A stretch of 64,000 bases of DNA from Qipengyuania vulgaris (GCA_000756795.1 CCSI01000003.1:62001-126000), one strand, 5' to 3'; shown: positions 37,541 through 46,333, counted from the first letter of the stretch. Made by a program: numbers and translations. The notes: generated by a model not told the origin, from the letters alone.

Positions 37541-38221
37541 GTGAAGCTGATTTATCTAGCGGCGGGCGTTTCGGCGCTCGCCCTCGCCTCCTGCGGCGAA
37601 ACGCCAGCCGCCAACGAGTCTTCTGAGAATACAGTAGTCCCCATTCCGGAAAGCCTCGCCCCTTTTGGTGAGGGTTATCCCAAAGCCGGCGATGCCTGCC
37701 GGAACCTTGGGGAAAGTGCCGCAACGTCTGATTACCTCGACGACAGTGCTGTCCTGGTCGGATGCCCGAGTGCGGCTTCTGCAGAGGCGCTCGGCGGGAC
37801 CATCGTCGACACTATCGACGGCGTGCGGCTTGTCAGTGTCCCCATGGGCGATGCCAACGCCGGGATGGGCGAAAGCGGTGCGATGGCCGCGAGCGAGGAT
37901 GCCAAGGTGGCAGGCACCGATTACAATGCCACGACCATTCTCAAGTGCGGTTTCAATGGCGCGGCGCCAACGCAAAGCTGTAACGCGGGGGTGAAACGCA
38001 ACTGGGGAGAGGATGGCTCGCACCTTGTTGAAGTATCCAAGCCCGACGGACGCAAGCGGGCCATCTTCTTCAACGGCACGGAGCCCTTCGGCGCAGACAG
38101 TGCAGAGGCCGATGGTTCAGCCGGTTGGGACTTCACTTCGACCCGCGACGGGGACCAGGTGACGATCTGGTACGGGCCAGAAACCTATGTCATTGTCGAC
38201 GCGCTTTTCACCGGCGGGTGA
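37541..38221 (+). CDS. lipoprotein of unknown function
   Basis: Protein of 226 residues with a lipobox (LALASC, Cys18) and a GTG start preceded by GGGAGAG. The mature part has three further cysteine-containing segments (DACRNLG, VLVGCPS, LKCGFNG ... QSCNAG) and a C-terminal beta-rich region ending [17 protein letters not shown]. It follows the glycine-zipper protein by 15 bases, so both may share a transcript and an envelope location. No family recognised. Confidence 0.75.
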   Translation: MKLIYLAAGVSALALASCGETPAANESSENTVVPIPESLAPFGEGYPKAGDACRNLGESAATSDYLDDSAVLVGCPSAASAEALGGTIVDTIDGVRLVSVPMGDANAGMGESGAMAASEDAKVAGTDYNATTILKCGFNGAAPTQSCNAGVKRNWGEDGSHLVEVSKPDGRKRAIFFNGTEPFGADSAEADGSAGWDFTSTRDGDQVTIWYGPETYVIVDALFTGG

Positions 38222-38224
38222 CCG

Positions 38225-38461
38225 TCACTTGCGCCAAAGCCAGTAGAGAATTCCCGCATTGACGAGCGGCGCGAGGATAGCGACCAGAGCTCCGCCCAGC
38301 CCCGCGCGGTCGGCGAGAATGTTCCATGGCAAGCCCAGCGGCAGCAGGAACACTCCTGAAAGCGGGTCCTGCTCCTGCCCGAACCAGCCGAAGGTCCCCA
38401 TCGCCAGCACGGCAAGCGCCACCAGATAGAGGCCGAGGAATATCAGGAAAGCCCACTTCAT
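38225..38461 (-). CDS. small membrane protein, unknown function
   Basis: Protein of 78 residues with two hydrophobic helices (MKWAFLIFLGLYLVALAVLA and a C-terminal segment ending LYWLWRK). ATG 38461 was preferred to GTG 38470 because GGGGAGG lies nine bases ahead of the ATG but directly abuts the GTG. It ends three bases from the convergent lipoprotein gene. Confidence 0.65.
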   Translation of the reverse strand: MKWAFLIFLGLYLVALAVLAMGTFGWFGQEQDPLSGVFLLPLGLPWNILADRAGLGGALVAILAPLVNAGILYWLWRK

Positions 38462-38518
38462 GGCTGTCACCCTCCCCTTTTTGGTCGAAGCAAGTTTACC
38501 CCAGAGGACCGGAAACGC

Positions 38519-38554
38519 AAAAAGGGCCGCCGGTAGCGATACCGGCGGTCCTTT
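38519..38554 (-). terminator. Intrinsic terminator after the S46 peptidase gene
   Basis: On the minus strand AAAGGACCGCCGGTA pairs with TACCGGCGGCCCTTT (one wobble) across a four-base loop and a run of T follows. It lies 25 bases after the stop at 38579. Confidence 0.9.
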
Positions 38555-38578
38555 CTGTTCGTAGCGGTTGTCGAGTAC

Positions 38579-40741
38579 TTACTCGACCACATCCATTTCA
38601 TCGATGAGGCCGTCGGCCCCGTCGACCTTGTCCATCACCCACAGCATGTAGCGCGTGTCGACGTGAATTGTGCGCGTGGTGCGCGGGTCGAAATCCCAGT
38701 CGGAATTGACGCTTTCGAAGGTACCGTCGAACAGCAGGCCGACCAGTTCGGCGCGCGCATTGAGCGTCGCCGAGCCGCTGTTGCCGCCGGTGCTGTCGAG
38801 GTCCGACAGGAAGTTCACCGGGACCGAGCCGACTTCGGCCGACGCGTAGGGACCGTAATCCTTCTCGCGGATTTCCTTAAGCTGGCGCTCGGGCGCGTTG
38901 AAGGGGTCTTCGCCAGTGTCCTTCTCGAGGATGCCCTCGAGCGTGGTGAACGGCAGGTAAGCCATGCCGTCCTTGGGCGAGCCGCCCAGCACCGTGCCAT
39001 AGGTCACGCGCAGGGTGGAGTTCGCATCAGGGTAGGTCAGCAGGCCTTGGCTCGACTGCCAGCCGGTGATCGCTTCCATGTAAGCCGGGCGCAGCGCGAG
39101 GGCGCGGCCAGCGCGTTCCTCGGCAGCATCTTCCAGACCGCGCTCGTATTCATAAAGCGCGACCGCCAGCTTCATGAACGGATCGTCGAGCGATTCCAGC
39201 TCTGCGGGAGTCGCTTCCATGAGCTCGAGACGGTTCTCCGCATCCGCCAGCATGGTGCCTTCGTAATAGGCATCGAGCTTGGCCGATAGCTCGGCTTCGG
39301 TAAGACCCGGGGTCAGGCCAAGCGCCGCGTCGAAGACCGCAACGCGATTACCGGCAGGCTCTTCGAGATAGGTGTCGAGGAACAGCAGCCACTGCGCCTT
39401 GTCGACCGATGCCTCATAGCGGCGGTCCAATGCCTGCATGCCCTGCTTGAAGAAGGTCATGTCGCGTTCCTGGTAGCCGCGCTCGCGCTGGGCGTCGGGC
39501 AGCTGGCGCTCGTGCGACAGGCGGTAGAGACGCTGCGCGGTGGAGAGCAGCGCAGGGCGCGTGGCGAAGTTGTACCAGAATGCCTGGCGGGCGATTTCGG
39601 CGCTCTCTTCAGACAATGCCTGCAGGTCGGCGATTGCCTTCGCATAACCGGCGCGGCTCTTGTCCGCAGCAATCCACGCGGCAAGCGCTTCTTCGCGCTC
39701 CGCACGGCGGCCGACAAGGTCGACACGGCGCGCGCCATCGAGCTGGCCGCGCGTGTTCTTCTCGAAATTGTTGAGCCCTGCGAGAAGCGATTCATACTTC
39801 ACGCGTGCGTCCGAACCTTCGGGAGCCGCCTCTTCGATAGTGTCGATCCACTCGTTCACCAGCTTGACGTAAGTCGGGTAGGACCAGCTGAAGGTGTTTT
39901 CCACCTCGGCCAGCGTCGCATAGCGCGAGGTCGAGCCGGGATAGCCCGCGGCCATGACGAAATCGCCTTCCTTCAGGCCCGATGCGCTCACCTTGAGGTG
40001 ATGTTCGGGCTGGTAGGGCACGTTGTCTTCCGAATAGTCGGCAGCCGAGCCATCGGGCGCGACATAGGCGCGGTAGAAGGCGAAGTCGCCCGTGTGGCGC
40101 GGCCACATCCAGTTGTCGATGTCGCCGCCATATTTCCCGATGGAGTCGGCGGGCGCATAGACGAGGCGCACGTCGCGCACTTCGAGACGCTCGATCAGCG
40201 TGTATTCCTTGCCGCCGTAGAAGCTGGCGACCTGGCAGCGGTAGCCGGCCTTCTGTTCGCACTCGGCGGTGATGTCCTTGGTGCGCTGATCGATGGTGTC
40301 GTAGCGCTCGGTCGCGCTCATCGCCTCGGTGCCGCTGCGCATGCGCTGGGTGACGTCGGTCAGCGCGGTGGTGACATAGATGCGCGAACCCGGCGCTGCG
40401 GCCAGTTCATCGCCCTTGGTCTTCGCGAGGAAGCCGTTTTCGAGATAGTTGTTCTCGGCAGTCGAATTGTACTGCACCGAGCCGCGCGCACAGTGGTGGT
40501 TGGTGACCACGAGGCCTTGCGGAGAAACGAAGCTGGCCGAACAGCCGCCCAGCGAGACGATAGCACCCATCGGGAAACCGGTAAGGTCGCTCAGCGCTTC
40601 GGGGTCGATTTCGAGACCGGTCGCACGCAGGTCTTCGGCAATTTCGGGAAGCTGCTGCGGCGTGAACATGCCTTCCTTGGCGGCGAGCGGCGCGGATGCG
40701 GCGCACGCCAGCAGGGCGGCGAGTGTGGCGGTTTTACGCAT
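38579..40741 (-). CDS. S46 family dipeptidyl-peptidase (DPP7-type)
   Basis: Protein of 720 residues with a signal peptide (MRKTATLAALLACAASAPLAA). Catalytic landmarks of S46 are TNHHCARG near residue 80, DNWMWPRHTGDFAFYRAY with the acid residue, and TGGNSGSATL with Ser655. Eighteen residues after Ser655 the protein has Gly673 (LLFDGTF); the equivalent site is Arg in DPP11, which prefers Asp/Glu, and Gly in DPP7, which prefers hydrophobic residues. This suggests DPP7-like cleavage of dipeptides in the periplasm. ATG 40741 was chosen as the first codon of the signal peptide. It lies downstream of the duplicated protease cassettes on the same strand. Confidence 0.93.
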   Translation of the reverse strand: MRKTATLAALLACAASAPLAAKEGMFTPQQLPEIAEDLRATGLEIDPEALSDLTGFPMGAIVSLGGCSASFVSPQGLVVTNHHCARGSVQYNSTAENNYLENGFLAKTKGDELAAAPGSRIYVTTALTDVTQRMRSGTEAMSATERYDTIDQRTKDITAECEQKAGYRCQVASFYGGKEYTLIERLEVRDVRLVYAPADSIGKYGGDIDNWMWPRHTGDFAFYRAYVAPDGSAADYSEDNVPYQPEHHLKVSASGLKEGDFVMAAGYPGSTSRYATLAEVENTFSWSYPTYVKLVNEWIDTIEEAAPEGSDARVKYESLLAGLNNFEKNTRGQLDGARRVDLVGRRAEREEALAAWIAADKSRAGYAKAIADLQALSEESAEIARQAFWYNFATRPALLSTAQRLYRLSHERQLPDAQRERGYQERDMTFFKQGMQALDRRYEASVDKAQWLLFLDTYLEEPAGNRVAVFDAALGLTPGLTEAELSAKLDAYYEGTMLADAENRLELMEATPAELESLDDPFMKLAVALYEYERGLEDAAEERAGRALALRPAYMEAITGWQSSQGLLTYPDANSTLRVTYGTVLGGSPKDGMAYLPFTTLEGILEKDTGEDPFNAPERQLKEIREKDYGPYASAEVGSVPVNFLSDLDSTGGNSGSATLNARAELVGLLFDGTFESVNSDWDFDPRTTRTIHVDTRYMLWVMDKVDGADGLIDEMDVVE

Positions 40742-40861
40742 GTCTGATTGACCCTCTTCAAATGGCGCGATCCCCTCGCGCTCGTCGTCGATGGCTAGGC
40801 AGGATTTCCGTCGCAATCAACTCCCAGCCATGCAGTTCGTCGATGAATGCTCTGCGACGGG

Positions 40862-41464
40862 CTATTCGAAGCGGGCATTATCCATCATCGCGCGCACGCC
40901 GGTGATGTAGCGGTCGAAATAATAGATTTTCGGCGCTTCGAAACTGATGAGGTAGAGGCGCTCGTCGATGATGGCCGCCCTCACCTCGCCCAGCCGCGCG
41001 ACATTGTCGCCGCCAGTGTAGCTGTAGCGGAAATGCACGCCGGGATAGCCGCCGAGCGTGGCGGGCTGGACCTCGACGATCTCGAACAGCGAACCGCCCA
41101 ACACGATGTTTGCCGTGTCCTCATACCATTCGACGAGGTCGGTCGGCAGCATGTCGGGGCTGAACTCGGGCAGCGGGTTGCGCTTGCGCTGGCGGCGCTT
41201 GAACAGCGTCTCGCCATCCTTGATCTTGGCATAGAACATCAGCTCGGTGAGCTGTGTGCCTTCGGTTGTCCAGATCTCGCTGCGGCTGGTCGGGCGCTCG
41301 GTGGCGCGGTTCCAGTCCTCGGGCGCGGTCACCACCAGCTTGCTGCGCGCAACCTTGCGTTCGTCACCCGCCTCGACAAGCCTCCAGCGGGCCTCGGCAG
41401 GAGCAGCAACCAGCGTGCTGGCCAGCACCAGCGCAGCGGCGGATTTCATCAGGAAATTCATCAT
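40862..41464 (-). CDS. cassette protein C, copy 1: exported protein of unknown function
   Basis: Protein of 200 residues with a signal peptide (KSAAALVLASTLVAAPAEA). It overlaps the M48 stop in an ATGA junction. Shared pattern with copy 2 (43732): W-R/K-x-I/V near the mature start, E-I-W-T near residue 65, G-x-T-L-F-K, a P-x-M-L-x-T-D-L segment, a G-x-x-A/G-V/I-x-F/M-x-Y segment, and E-x-x-Y-F-D near the end. It is probably periplasmic. The family is not recognised. Last gene of cassette 1. Confidence 0.8.
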   Translation of the reverse strand: MMNFLMKSAAALVLASTLVAAPAEARWRLVEAGDERKVARSKLVVTAPEDWNRATERPTSRSEIWTTEGTQLTELMFYAKIKDGETLFKRRQRKRNPLPEFSPDMLPTDLVEWYEDTANIVLGGSLFEIVEVQPATLGGYPGVHFRYSYTGGDNVARLGEVRAAIIDERLYLISFEAPKIYYFDRYITGVRAMMDNARFE

Positions 41465-42690
41465 GCAGTCTCCCCGGCCATGCTGGCCAAGAGCGCCGCG
41501 TCGGGCGCATCGGGACGAAGGTCGAGATAGCTGCGCAGGGCCGACTGCCCTTCAGCCTTGAAGCCGTCGCGCAAGAGCGAAATTCCGAGCCCGCGCCAGC
41601 TTTCGGCAGGCGCCGTGCCGGTGGCGATGGCCTGGCGGTAGAAATCGGCGGCCTGCGCGAAATCGCCTTCTTCGGCGCGCGCGCGGTAGAGTTCGCCGCG
41701 GGCGTAGAGAAGGTCGCCGGTCCAGCCTAAAGGGTCGTCCCCGGCGAGCGTGGCCAGCAAATATTCGGTGCCGCCGAAGTCCTTCAGCGCAATTTGATCG
41801 TCGATGAGCTTCGGCCACCAGTCGCCGATGGCTGCGCGATATTCGGCAGCGCCCCGGTCATACTCCTTGCCCTCCTCCATCGCCTCGCGCGCCATGATGG
41901 CAAGCTTGCCCATGCGATCAGTCGAGCGCGGGTGGGTGGCGAAGAGGCCGCCATTGCGGTTCTTGTCGCTGCGGTGGCGGCGTTCCTTGGCGGTCGCGTC
42001 CATTTCCGCGCCCAGCTGCGACCAGATGGCCGAGGCAGCGCGCGGGTCGTACCCGGCGTTTACCAGCTCGTCGATGGAGCCTGCATCCGCCTCGCGTTCC
42101 ATCTCGCGATTGAAGGAGTAGACGCTGCCGATGAAGGCGTATTGCGTGACCATCGCAGCAGCATAGGGAATGCGTACCGGCAGCACCGAGAGCCAGCTCA
42201 TGATGTCGGTCTTGCTGCGGATCGAGCGGAAGATGCGCAGCGAATGCTGCTTTTCGAAATGGGTAAACTCATGACCCAGCACGGCGGCCAGCTGCGCCTC
42301 GTCGCGCATGCGCAGGAGCAGGCCCGAATAGACCAGCATCACGCCATTGGGCGCCATGCTCGCGTTGAATTGCGGCGTACGCACGAGGTAGAGGCGGGTC
42401 GCCTTGCAACGCTCCTCGCCCACGGTCTTGCACAGGACCGAGCGGACGTAATCGTTGAGCGCGGGATCCTCGATGAGGAAGCGTGATTCCTTGAGGCGCT
42501 TTTCCGCCTCGTCCATCTCGTACCATAGGCCCTTTTCGAGATCGTCCCGCGGCTCGTAGCCATGGGCGCTGGGGAGCGGGGTGTCGTCGACATCCTCCGC
42601 CTCGATGATTTCAGGCTCGTCGGCGTCCTGCGCGGCGAGCGGCTGGAAAGCGAGGCCCGCGATGGCGACGCTGGCTAAGAGGCGCTTCAT
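41461..42690 (-). CDS. M48 metalloprotease, BepA-like, cassette copy 1
   Basis: Protein of 409 residues with a signal peptide ending PLAAQ. Zinc motif His140-Glu141-Phe-Thr-His144 in GHEFTHFEKQHS, third ligand Glu198 in NREMEREAD, and the conserved THPRSTDR region near 265. The C-terminal third is helical and TPR-like (LLYARGELYRARAEEGDFAQA, AESWRGLGISLLRDG), as in the periplasmic BepA/YfgC group that helps assemble or degrade outer-membrane proteins. It overlaps cassette gene A by ATGA and gene C by ATGA, so the three are translationally coupled. Confidence 0.92.
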   Translation of the reverse strand: MKRLLASVAIAGLAFQPLAAQDADEPEIIEAEDVDDTPLPSAHGYEPRDDLEKGLWYEMDEAEKRLKESRFLIEDPALNDYVRSVLCKTVGEERCKATRLYLVRTPQFNASMAPNGVMLVYSGLLLRMRDEAQLAAVLGHEFTHFEKQHSLRIFRSIRSKTDIMSWLSVLPVRIPYAAAMVTQYAFIGSVYSFNREMEREADAGSIDELVNAGYDPRAASAIWSQLGAEMDATAKERRHRSDKNRNGGLFATHPRSTDRMGKLAIMAREAMEEGKEYDRGAAEYRAAIGDWWPKLIDDQIALKDFGGTEYLLATLAGDDPLGWTGDLLYARGELYRARAEEGDFAQAADFYRQAIATGTAPAESWRGLGISLLRDGFKAEGQSALRSYLDLRPDAPDAALLASMAGETA

Positions 42691-43547
42691 TCTGCGTCCT
42701 CCTCATCGGTCGCTTCGCTGGCAGGCTCGTCGCCTTCCTTATCGGCAGGCAGCAGCGTGCCGTCCTCGGCAGTGGCGGGAGGGACGACAATGACCACGCC
42801 TTCCGGGTCTTCACCCGGCTCGCCGGCAGCCTTGAGCGGGAATTCCTCCATCAGCTGCGCGACGCGCTTCTGCGCGCCCTCTACCGTGCGCGGGTCGCCG
42901 CCCATCGAGGTGTCGACGTTGAGCCAGACGAGGTCGCCGGTGTTGAGGTCGACCAGCCCGGCATAGCCCATGTGTACGCCCGAGGGCACGAGACCACCGC
43001 CCAGCACCAGCGCGAGGCCCTGGATGACCTTGCGGCCCGTCGAACCGTAGCTGTCGTAGGTGTAGAAGAAGAGGCCGTAATCGCCTCCCAGTTCCTTCAG
43101 CTGCGCCGCGCCCTCGCCCAGTGTCCAGTCGAAGCGATCCTTCTTGGTCGGCAGACGGTTACCATAAGTCATCTTGTGCGTGAGAACTGCGCTCGCGACC
43201 GTGCCGAACAGCGCGGTGTAGCTTTCAACCACATCTCCCATCTCGCCTTCCTGGTCGGGCACCATGACCAGCTCGATACCGTTCGCGCCATGCATTTCCT
43301 GCATCGCGCCGATGAGGTTGGCCTTGGCCGTTTCGGTCCACTCGGCGTTGGGTTCATGCATTCCGCCCGTGGTCTGCGCGCCGACGCGGACATTGGGACG
43401 GAAGACGAGGATGTTCGCCTCGCCTGCCTTGATTTGGTAGCCTTCCTTGACCTCGGTGCGCTCCAGCCCGCCGAACTGCGCATGCGCAGGCTGGGCGGTG
43501 ACGAGCGTCATCGACAGGGCGGCCGCGGCCGCAAGAATATATCGCAT
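42687..43547 (-). CDS. cassette protein A, copy 1: exported protein of unknown function
   Basis: Protein of 286 residues. ATG 43547 begins the signal peptide (MRYILAAAAALSMTLVTAQ, cut near AHAQ); a longer frame to 43688 was rejected. Motifs shared with copy 2 are L-V/L-F-R-P-x-V-x-V-G, NRLPT-K/R-K, FDWTLG, YGLFxYT and GYAGLVDLxTGxxxWLNxD followed by MGGDxRxxEGxQKRV. The VDLxTGxxxW string recalls CsgG/DUF799-like periplasmic proteins, which is only a hint. A Pro/Glu/Asp-rich tail of about 55 residues is absent from copy 2. First gene of cassette 1. Confidence 0.8.
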   Translation of the reverse strand: MRYILAAAAALSMTLVTAQPAHAQFGGLERTEVKEGYQIKAGEANILVFRPNVRVGAQTTGGMHEPNAEWTETAKANLIGAMQEMHGANGIELVMVPDQEGEMGDVVESYTALFGTVASAVLTHKMTYGNRLPTKKDRFDWTLGEGAAQLKELGGDYGLFFYTYDSYGSTGRKVIQGLALVLGGGLVPSGVHMGYAGLVDLNTGDLVWLNVDTSMGGDPRTVEGAQKRVAQLMEEFPLKAAGEPGEDPEGVVIVVPPATAEDGTLLPADKEGDEPASEATDEEDAE

Positions 43548-43647
43548 GAGGAACGAGCCTCCATGTATGGGGAATGCGCATAATCGCATCCGCGTAATGA
43601 ACCATCGCTGACAGGCGAGTGTTCCATTTGTTATAGCAGGAGAATTC

Positions 43648-43664
43648 CGCCAAGTGCCTTGGCG
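43648..43664. promoter_or_regulatory. Perfect palindrome upstream of cassette 1
   Basis: CGCCAAG and CTTGGCG flank three bases. It lies about 100 bases upstream of gene A copy 1 and between the two cassettes, where a promoter for cassette 1 is expected. It could be an operator; no cognate regulator is identified. Confidence 0.3.
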
Positions 43665-43672
43665 CGGGCATG

Positions 43673-43709
43673 AAAAAGGGCACCGCAAGCAAGTGCCCGC
43701 GGTGCCCTT
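43673..43709 (-). terminator. Intrinsic terminator after cassette 2
   Basis: On the minus strand AAGGGCACCGC and GCGGTGCCCTT pair perfectly across a 12-base loop and are followed by TTTTT. It lies 22 bases after the cassette 2 gene C stop and separates the two cassettes into different transcripts. Confidence 0.88.
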
Positions 43710-43731
43710 GTCGGCTGGTAAGCGAAGGCGC

Positions 43732-44334
43732 TTAGTTCAGCTGGAGCGTGTCCATGATGACATGCACTTCCTCGATCGACTGGTCGAAATAGTGCAGCTC
43801 GGGAGCGATGAAGTTGACGAGGTAAACCTGTCTATCGACCTTTGCGAGACGGGCTTCGCCAACGCGGGTGAGCGCATCGTTGGGCAGCGCGAATTCATAG
43901 GTCATCTTGATGGCATCGTGGCTGCCAAGCTTCGACGGTTCCATCGCGCGAATGTCGAACTGGGTGACATCGTATTCGATCGAGAAGCTGGCTTCGAACA
44001 GTTCTGCAAGGTCGGTGACGAGCATGTCGCCGCGGACCTTTGGCATCGGCCGTTCCTTCTTCTTACGGTCCTTGAACAGCGTATCGCCGTCGCCGACCTG
44101 GCCAATGAAATGCATCATGTTGAGGCCGAAACCGTCCTGCGTCCAGATTTCGCCGCGCTTGGCGGGGCGACGCGACCAGCGGCTCCACTCGGTCTGCGGC
44201 GTGACGACGAAAGCGCCCTTGCCGACATCGGTGGCTTCGGTGGTGATGCGCTTCCAGCCAGCAAATGCCGGAGCCGGGGCGATGGCCATCGCAGCAGTTG
44301 CGAGGGCGAGCGAGAGTTTCTTTGCAGTCTTCAT
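43732..44334 (-). CDS. cassette protein C, copy 2: exported protein of unknown function
   Basis: Protein of 200 residues, the same length as copy 1, with a signal peptide ending APAFAG. It shares with copy 1 the GEIWT, DGDTLFKxRxxK, DMLVTDLAELFE, YEF and LHYFDQSIEEV pattern at equal spacing. Start is one base from the M48 stop. It may act with the M48 enzyme as inhibitor, chaperone or substrate adaptor, but nothing in the sequence decides this. Confidence 0.8.
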   Translation of the reverse strand: MKTAKKLSLALATAAMAIAPAPAFAGWKRITTEATDVGKGAFVVTPQTEWSRWSRRPAKRGEIWTQDGFGLNMMHFIGQVGDGDTLFKDRKKKERPMPKVRGDMLVTDLAELFEASFSIEYDVTQFDIRAMEPSKLGSHDAIKMTYEFALPNDALTRVGEARLAKVDRQVYLVNFIAPELHYFDQSIEEVHVIMDTLQLN

Positions 44335-44335
44335 G

Positions 44336-45499
44336 TTACGACCCCTTGATCATCATCTGCATCATCGGTGCATCGGGCGCATCCGGCGCCAGTTCGAGAT
44401 AGGTTGCGAGCGCTTCTGCGCCCTGTTCGCGGTTGCGTGCCCGCATCAGCGTGAGGCCCAGCCCGCGCCATGCCTCGGGACGGGTCGAACCGGCCTCGAT
44501 GGCTGTGCGATAGGCTTCCTCCGCCGTGACGAGGTCACGCGGAAGCCCGCGCTTGCGGTAGAGTTCGCCCTGCATGACGTAATGGATAGGACGCCACTGG
44601 TCGCCGCCCATCTGGTCGAGGATGAACTTCGATGCAGCAAAGTCATTACGCTGCAACTGGTCCTCGAAGAAGGTCAGCAGGTACGGGTCCATGGTCTCGC
44701 CGTAGCGTTCGAAACCGTAGTCACCGTCGTCAGCATGGTCCGCTGTGGCGCGCGCCAGATACTCCGAACGTGCCAGCGGGGCCGGATGGCTGGCGAACCA
44801 GCCGGTGCTGCGACCACGCTTGCGGCGATTGCGTTCTTCGGCGCGGGCATCGTCCTCGTCGATAAGACGAACCCAGATGTCGGCAGCCGCGCGGCTGGCA
44901 TAGGGCGAAGCGGCGAGATAGTCGGCCGATGCGACATCGGCTTCCTTCTCCATGTCGCGGTTGAAGCTGAAGACATCCAGCAGGAAGAAGGCCCCGAGCG
45001 GTACGCCCACGACCACGCTGACGATCGACGCGATGTCCGAGCCGCTGCGCAGCCGCTTGAACAGCTGCAGCGAGTGCCGCTGTTCGAAATGGCTGAACTC
45101 GTGGCCCAGTACCGATGCCAACTCAGCCTCGTTGCGCATGCGCAGGAGGAGGCCGGAATTGACCATCATCATGCCGTTGGGCGCCATGCTGGCATTGAAG
45201 GCATTGTTGCGGACAACGTAGATGCGCGTAGCGTTGCAGCGGTCGTCACCGACCGAGCGACACAGCACATCCTTCATGTACTGGTTGATGCCTTCGTCGC
45301 GGATGAGGTCCTTGCTGGTCGCAACCTTGCGTTCGACCTCGTCGAAGCTTTCCCACAGGCCCCGTTCGTCGACATCTTCCGGTTCATATGCGCCGGTGAA
45401 GACAGGGTATTCGGCGCGATTGGCCTTATCACCCGCCTGCACCGCAGGGGCGCAGGCGAGAGCGACAACCGCCCCTGCCGTAGCGAGGAGAGAGCGCAT
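44336..45499 (-). CDS. M48 metalloprotease, BepA-like, cassette copy 2
   Basis: Protein of 387 residues. ATG 45499 (MRSLLATAGAVVALACAP) starts the signal peptide; a longer frame to 45619 is excluded because it runs inside gene A. Zinc motif His133-Glu134-Phe-Ser-His137, third ligand Glu184 in NRDMEKEAD, and FASHPAPLARSEYL. Cysteines 80 and 88 match copy 1 (87 and 95). The C-terminal part is again TPR-like (PIHYVMQGELYRKR, PEAWRGLGLTLMRAR). The N-terminal, catalytic and C-terminal parts all align with copy 1, showing true paralogy. Confidence 0.92.
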   Translation of the reverse strand: MRSLLATAGAVVALACAPAVQAGDKANRAEYPVFTGAYEPEDVDERGLWESFDEVERKVATSKDLIRDEGINQYMKDVLCRSVGDDRCNATRIYVVRNNAFNASMAPNGMMMVNSGLLLRMRNEAELASVLGHEFSHFEQRHSLQLFKRLRSGSDIASIVSVVVGVPLGAFFLLDVFSFNRDMEKEADVASADYLAASPYASRAAADIWVRLIDEDDARAEERNRRKRGRSTGWFASHPAPLARSEYLARATADHADDGDYGFERYGETMDPYLLTFFEDQLQRNDFAASKFILDQMGGDQWRPIHYVMQGELYRKRGLPRDLVTAEEAYRTAIEAGSTRPEAWRGLGLTLMRARNREQGAEALATYLELAPDAPDAPMMQMMIKGS

Positions 45500-45501
45500 G
45501 A

Positions 45502-46236
45502 TTACTTCTCTTTGGTGATGGTGCTGCCGGGGAAGTCGGCGAGCAGCTGGCTTACGCGCTTCTGCATGCCTTCGGCCTCGCGCACGTCGCCGCCCATTTG
45601 CGGGTCGGCATTGAGCCACAGCACGTTACCGGTGCGAAGGTCGACGAGACCGGCATAGCCGATGTGCACCGGCGGAACGCCGCCGACGAGCATGCGCATG
45701 ATCTTGTTACCGGCCGAGGCGTAGTGGTCTTCGGTATAGATGAAGAGGCCGTATTTCGCGTCGGAAACCTCGGCGAGGCGCGCAATCTCGTCACCCAGCG
45801 TCCAGTCGAAAGCGCCGCGCTTGCGGGTCGGCAGGCGGTTGCCGACGAAGAACTGGTGCACCATGATCGAGTTGGCGACCGAGTTGAACAGCGCTTCGTA
45901 TTCGGCAACCAGTTCGGCCTGCTCGCCGTAGAGTTCCGGCATCTGGACGAGCTCGTTCGACATGCGCGACTGGGCGTTGACCAGTTCCGCATCCATCAGC
46001 TTGCGGGCTTCTTCGGTCCATTCGGCACGCGGCTCGAACATGCCGGCCATCGACTTTTCGCCGACTTTCACGCTCGGGCGGAAGAGAAGGATTTTCTCAC
46101 CCGCAATCGACGTTTCTTCAAAGCCCGGGCGGACGCCCGATTTTTCCTGCGCGAAGGCAGGCTGAGCAGCCATGCCGAAAGCAAGGACAGCACCAAACGC
46201 CGCCACGAAGGCAGCGCGCAAACGCAAAATAGTCAT
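45502..46236 (-). CDS. cassette protein A, copy 2: exported protein of unknown function
   Basis: Protein of 244 residues with a signal peptide ending QPAFAQ. It carries the same motif string as copy 1 (LLFRPSVKVG, NRLPTRK, FDWTLG, YGLFIYT, GYAGLVDLRTGNVLWLN, MGGDVREAEGMQKRV) but lacks the long acidic/Pro tail. It heads cassette 2, two bases ahead of the M48 gene. CAGGGGTC precedes the start. Family not recognised. Confidence 0.8.
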   Translation of the reverse strand: MTILRLRAAFVAAFGAVLAFGMAAQPAFAQEKSGVRPGFEETSIAGEKILLFRPSVKVGEKSMAGMFEPRAEWTEEARKLMDAELVNAQSRMSNELVQMPELYGEQAELVAEYEALFNSVANSIMVHQFFVGNRLPTRKRGAFDWTLGDEIARLAEVSDAKYGLFIYTEDHYASAGNKIMRMLVGGVPPVHIGYAGLVDLRTGNVLWLNADPQMGGDVREAEGMQKRVSQLLADFPGSTITKEK

Positions 46237-46305
46237 GAGAATGTGACCCCTGAAATAATCCCGGGATCACGTTACTGCGGAAATTGGACAGTTCAACTAC
46301 GAAAC

Positions 46306-46321
46306 ACCCCTAAATAGGGGT
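46306..46321 (-). terminator. Palindrome after gatB, weak terminator or operator
   Basis: ACCCCTA-AA-TAGGGGT is a perfect inverted repeat 13 bases downstream of the gatB stop and about 70 bases upstream of cassette 2. On the minus strand TGTTT follows. It may end gatB transcription or act as an operator for the cassette promoter. Confidence 0.4.
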
Positions 46322-46333
46322 TAAATTCACAGT

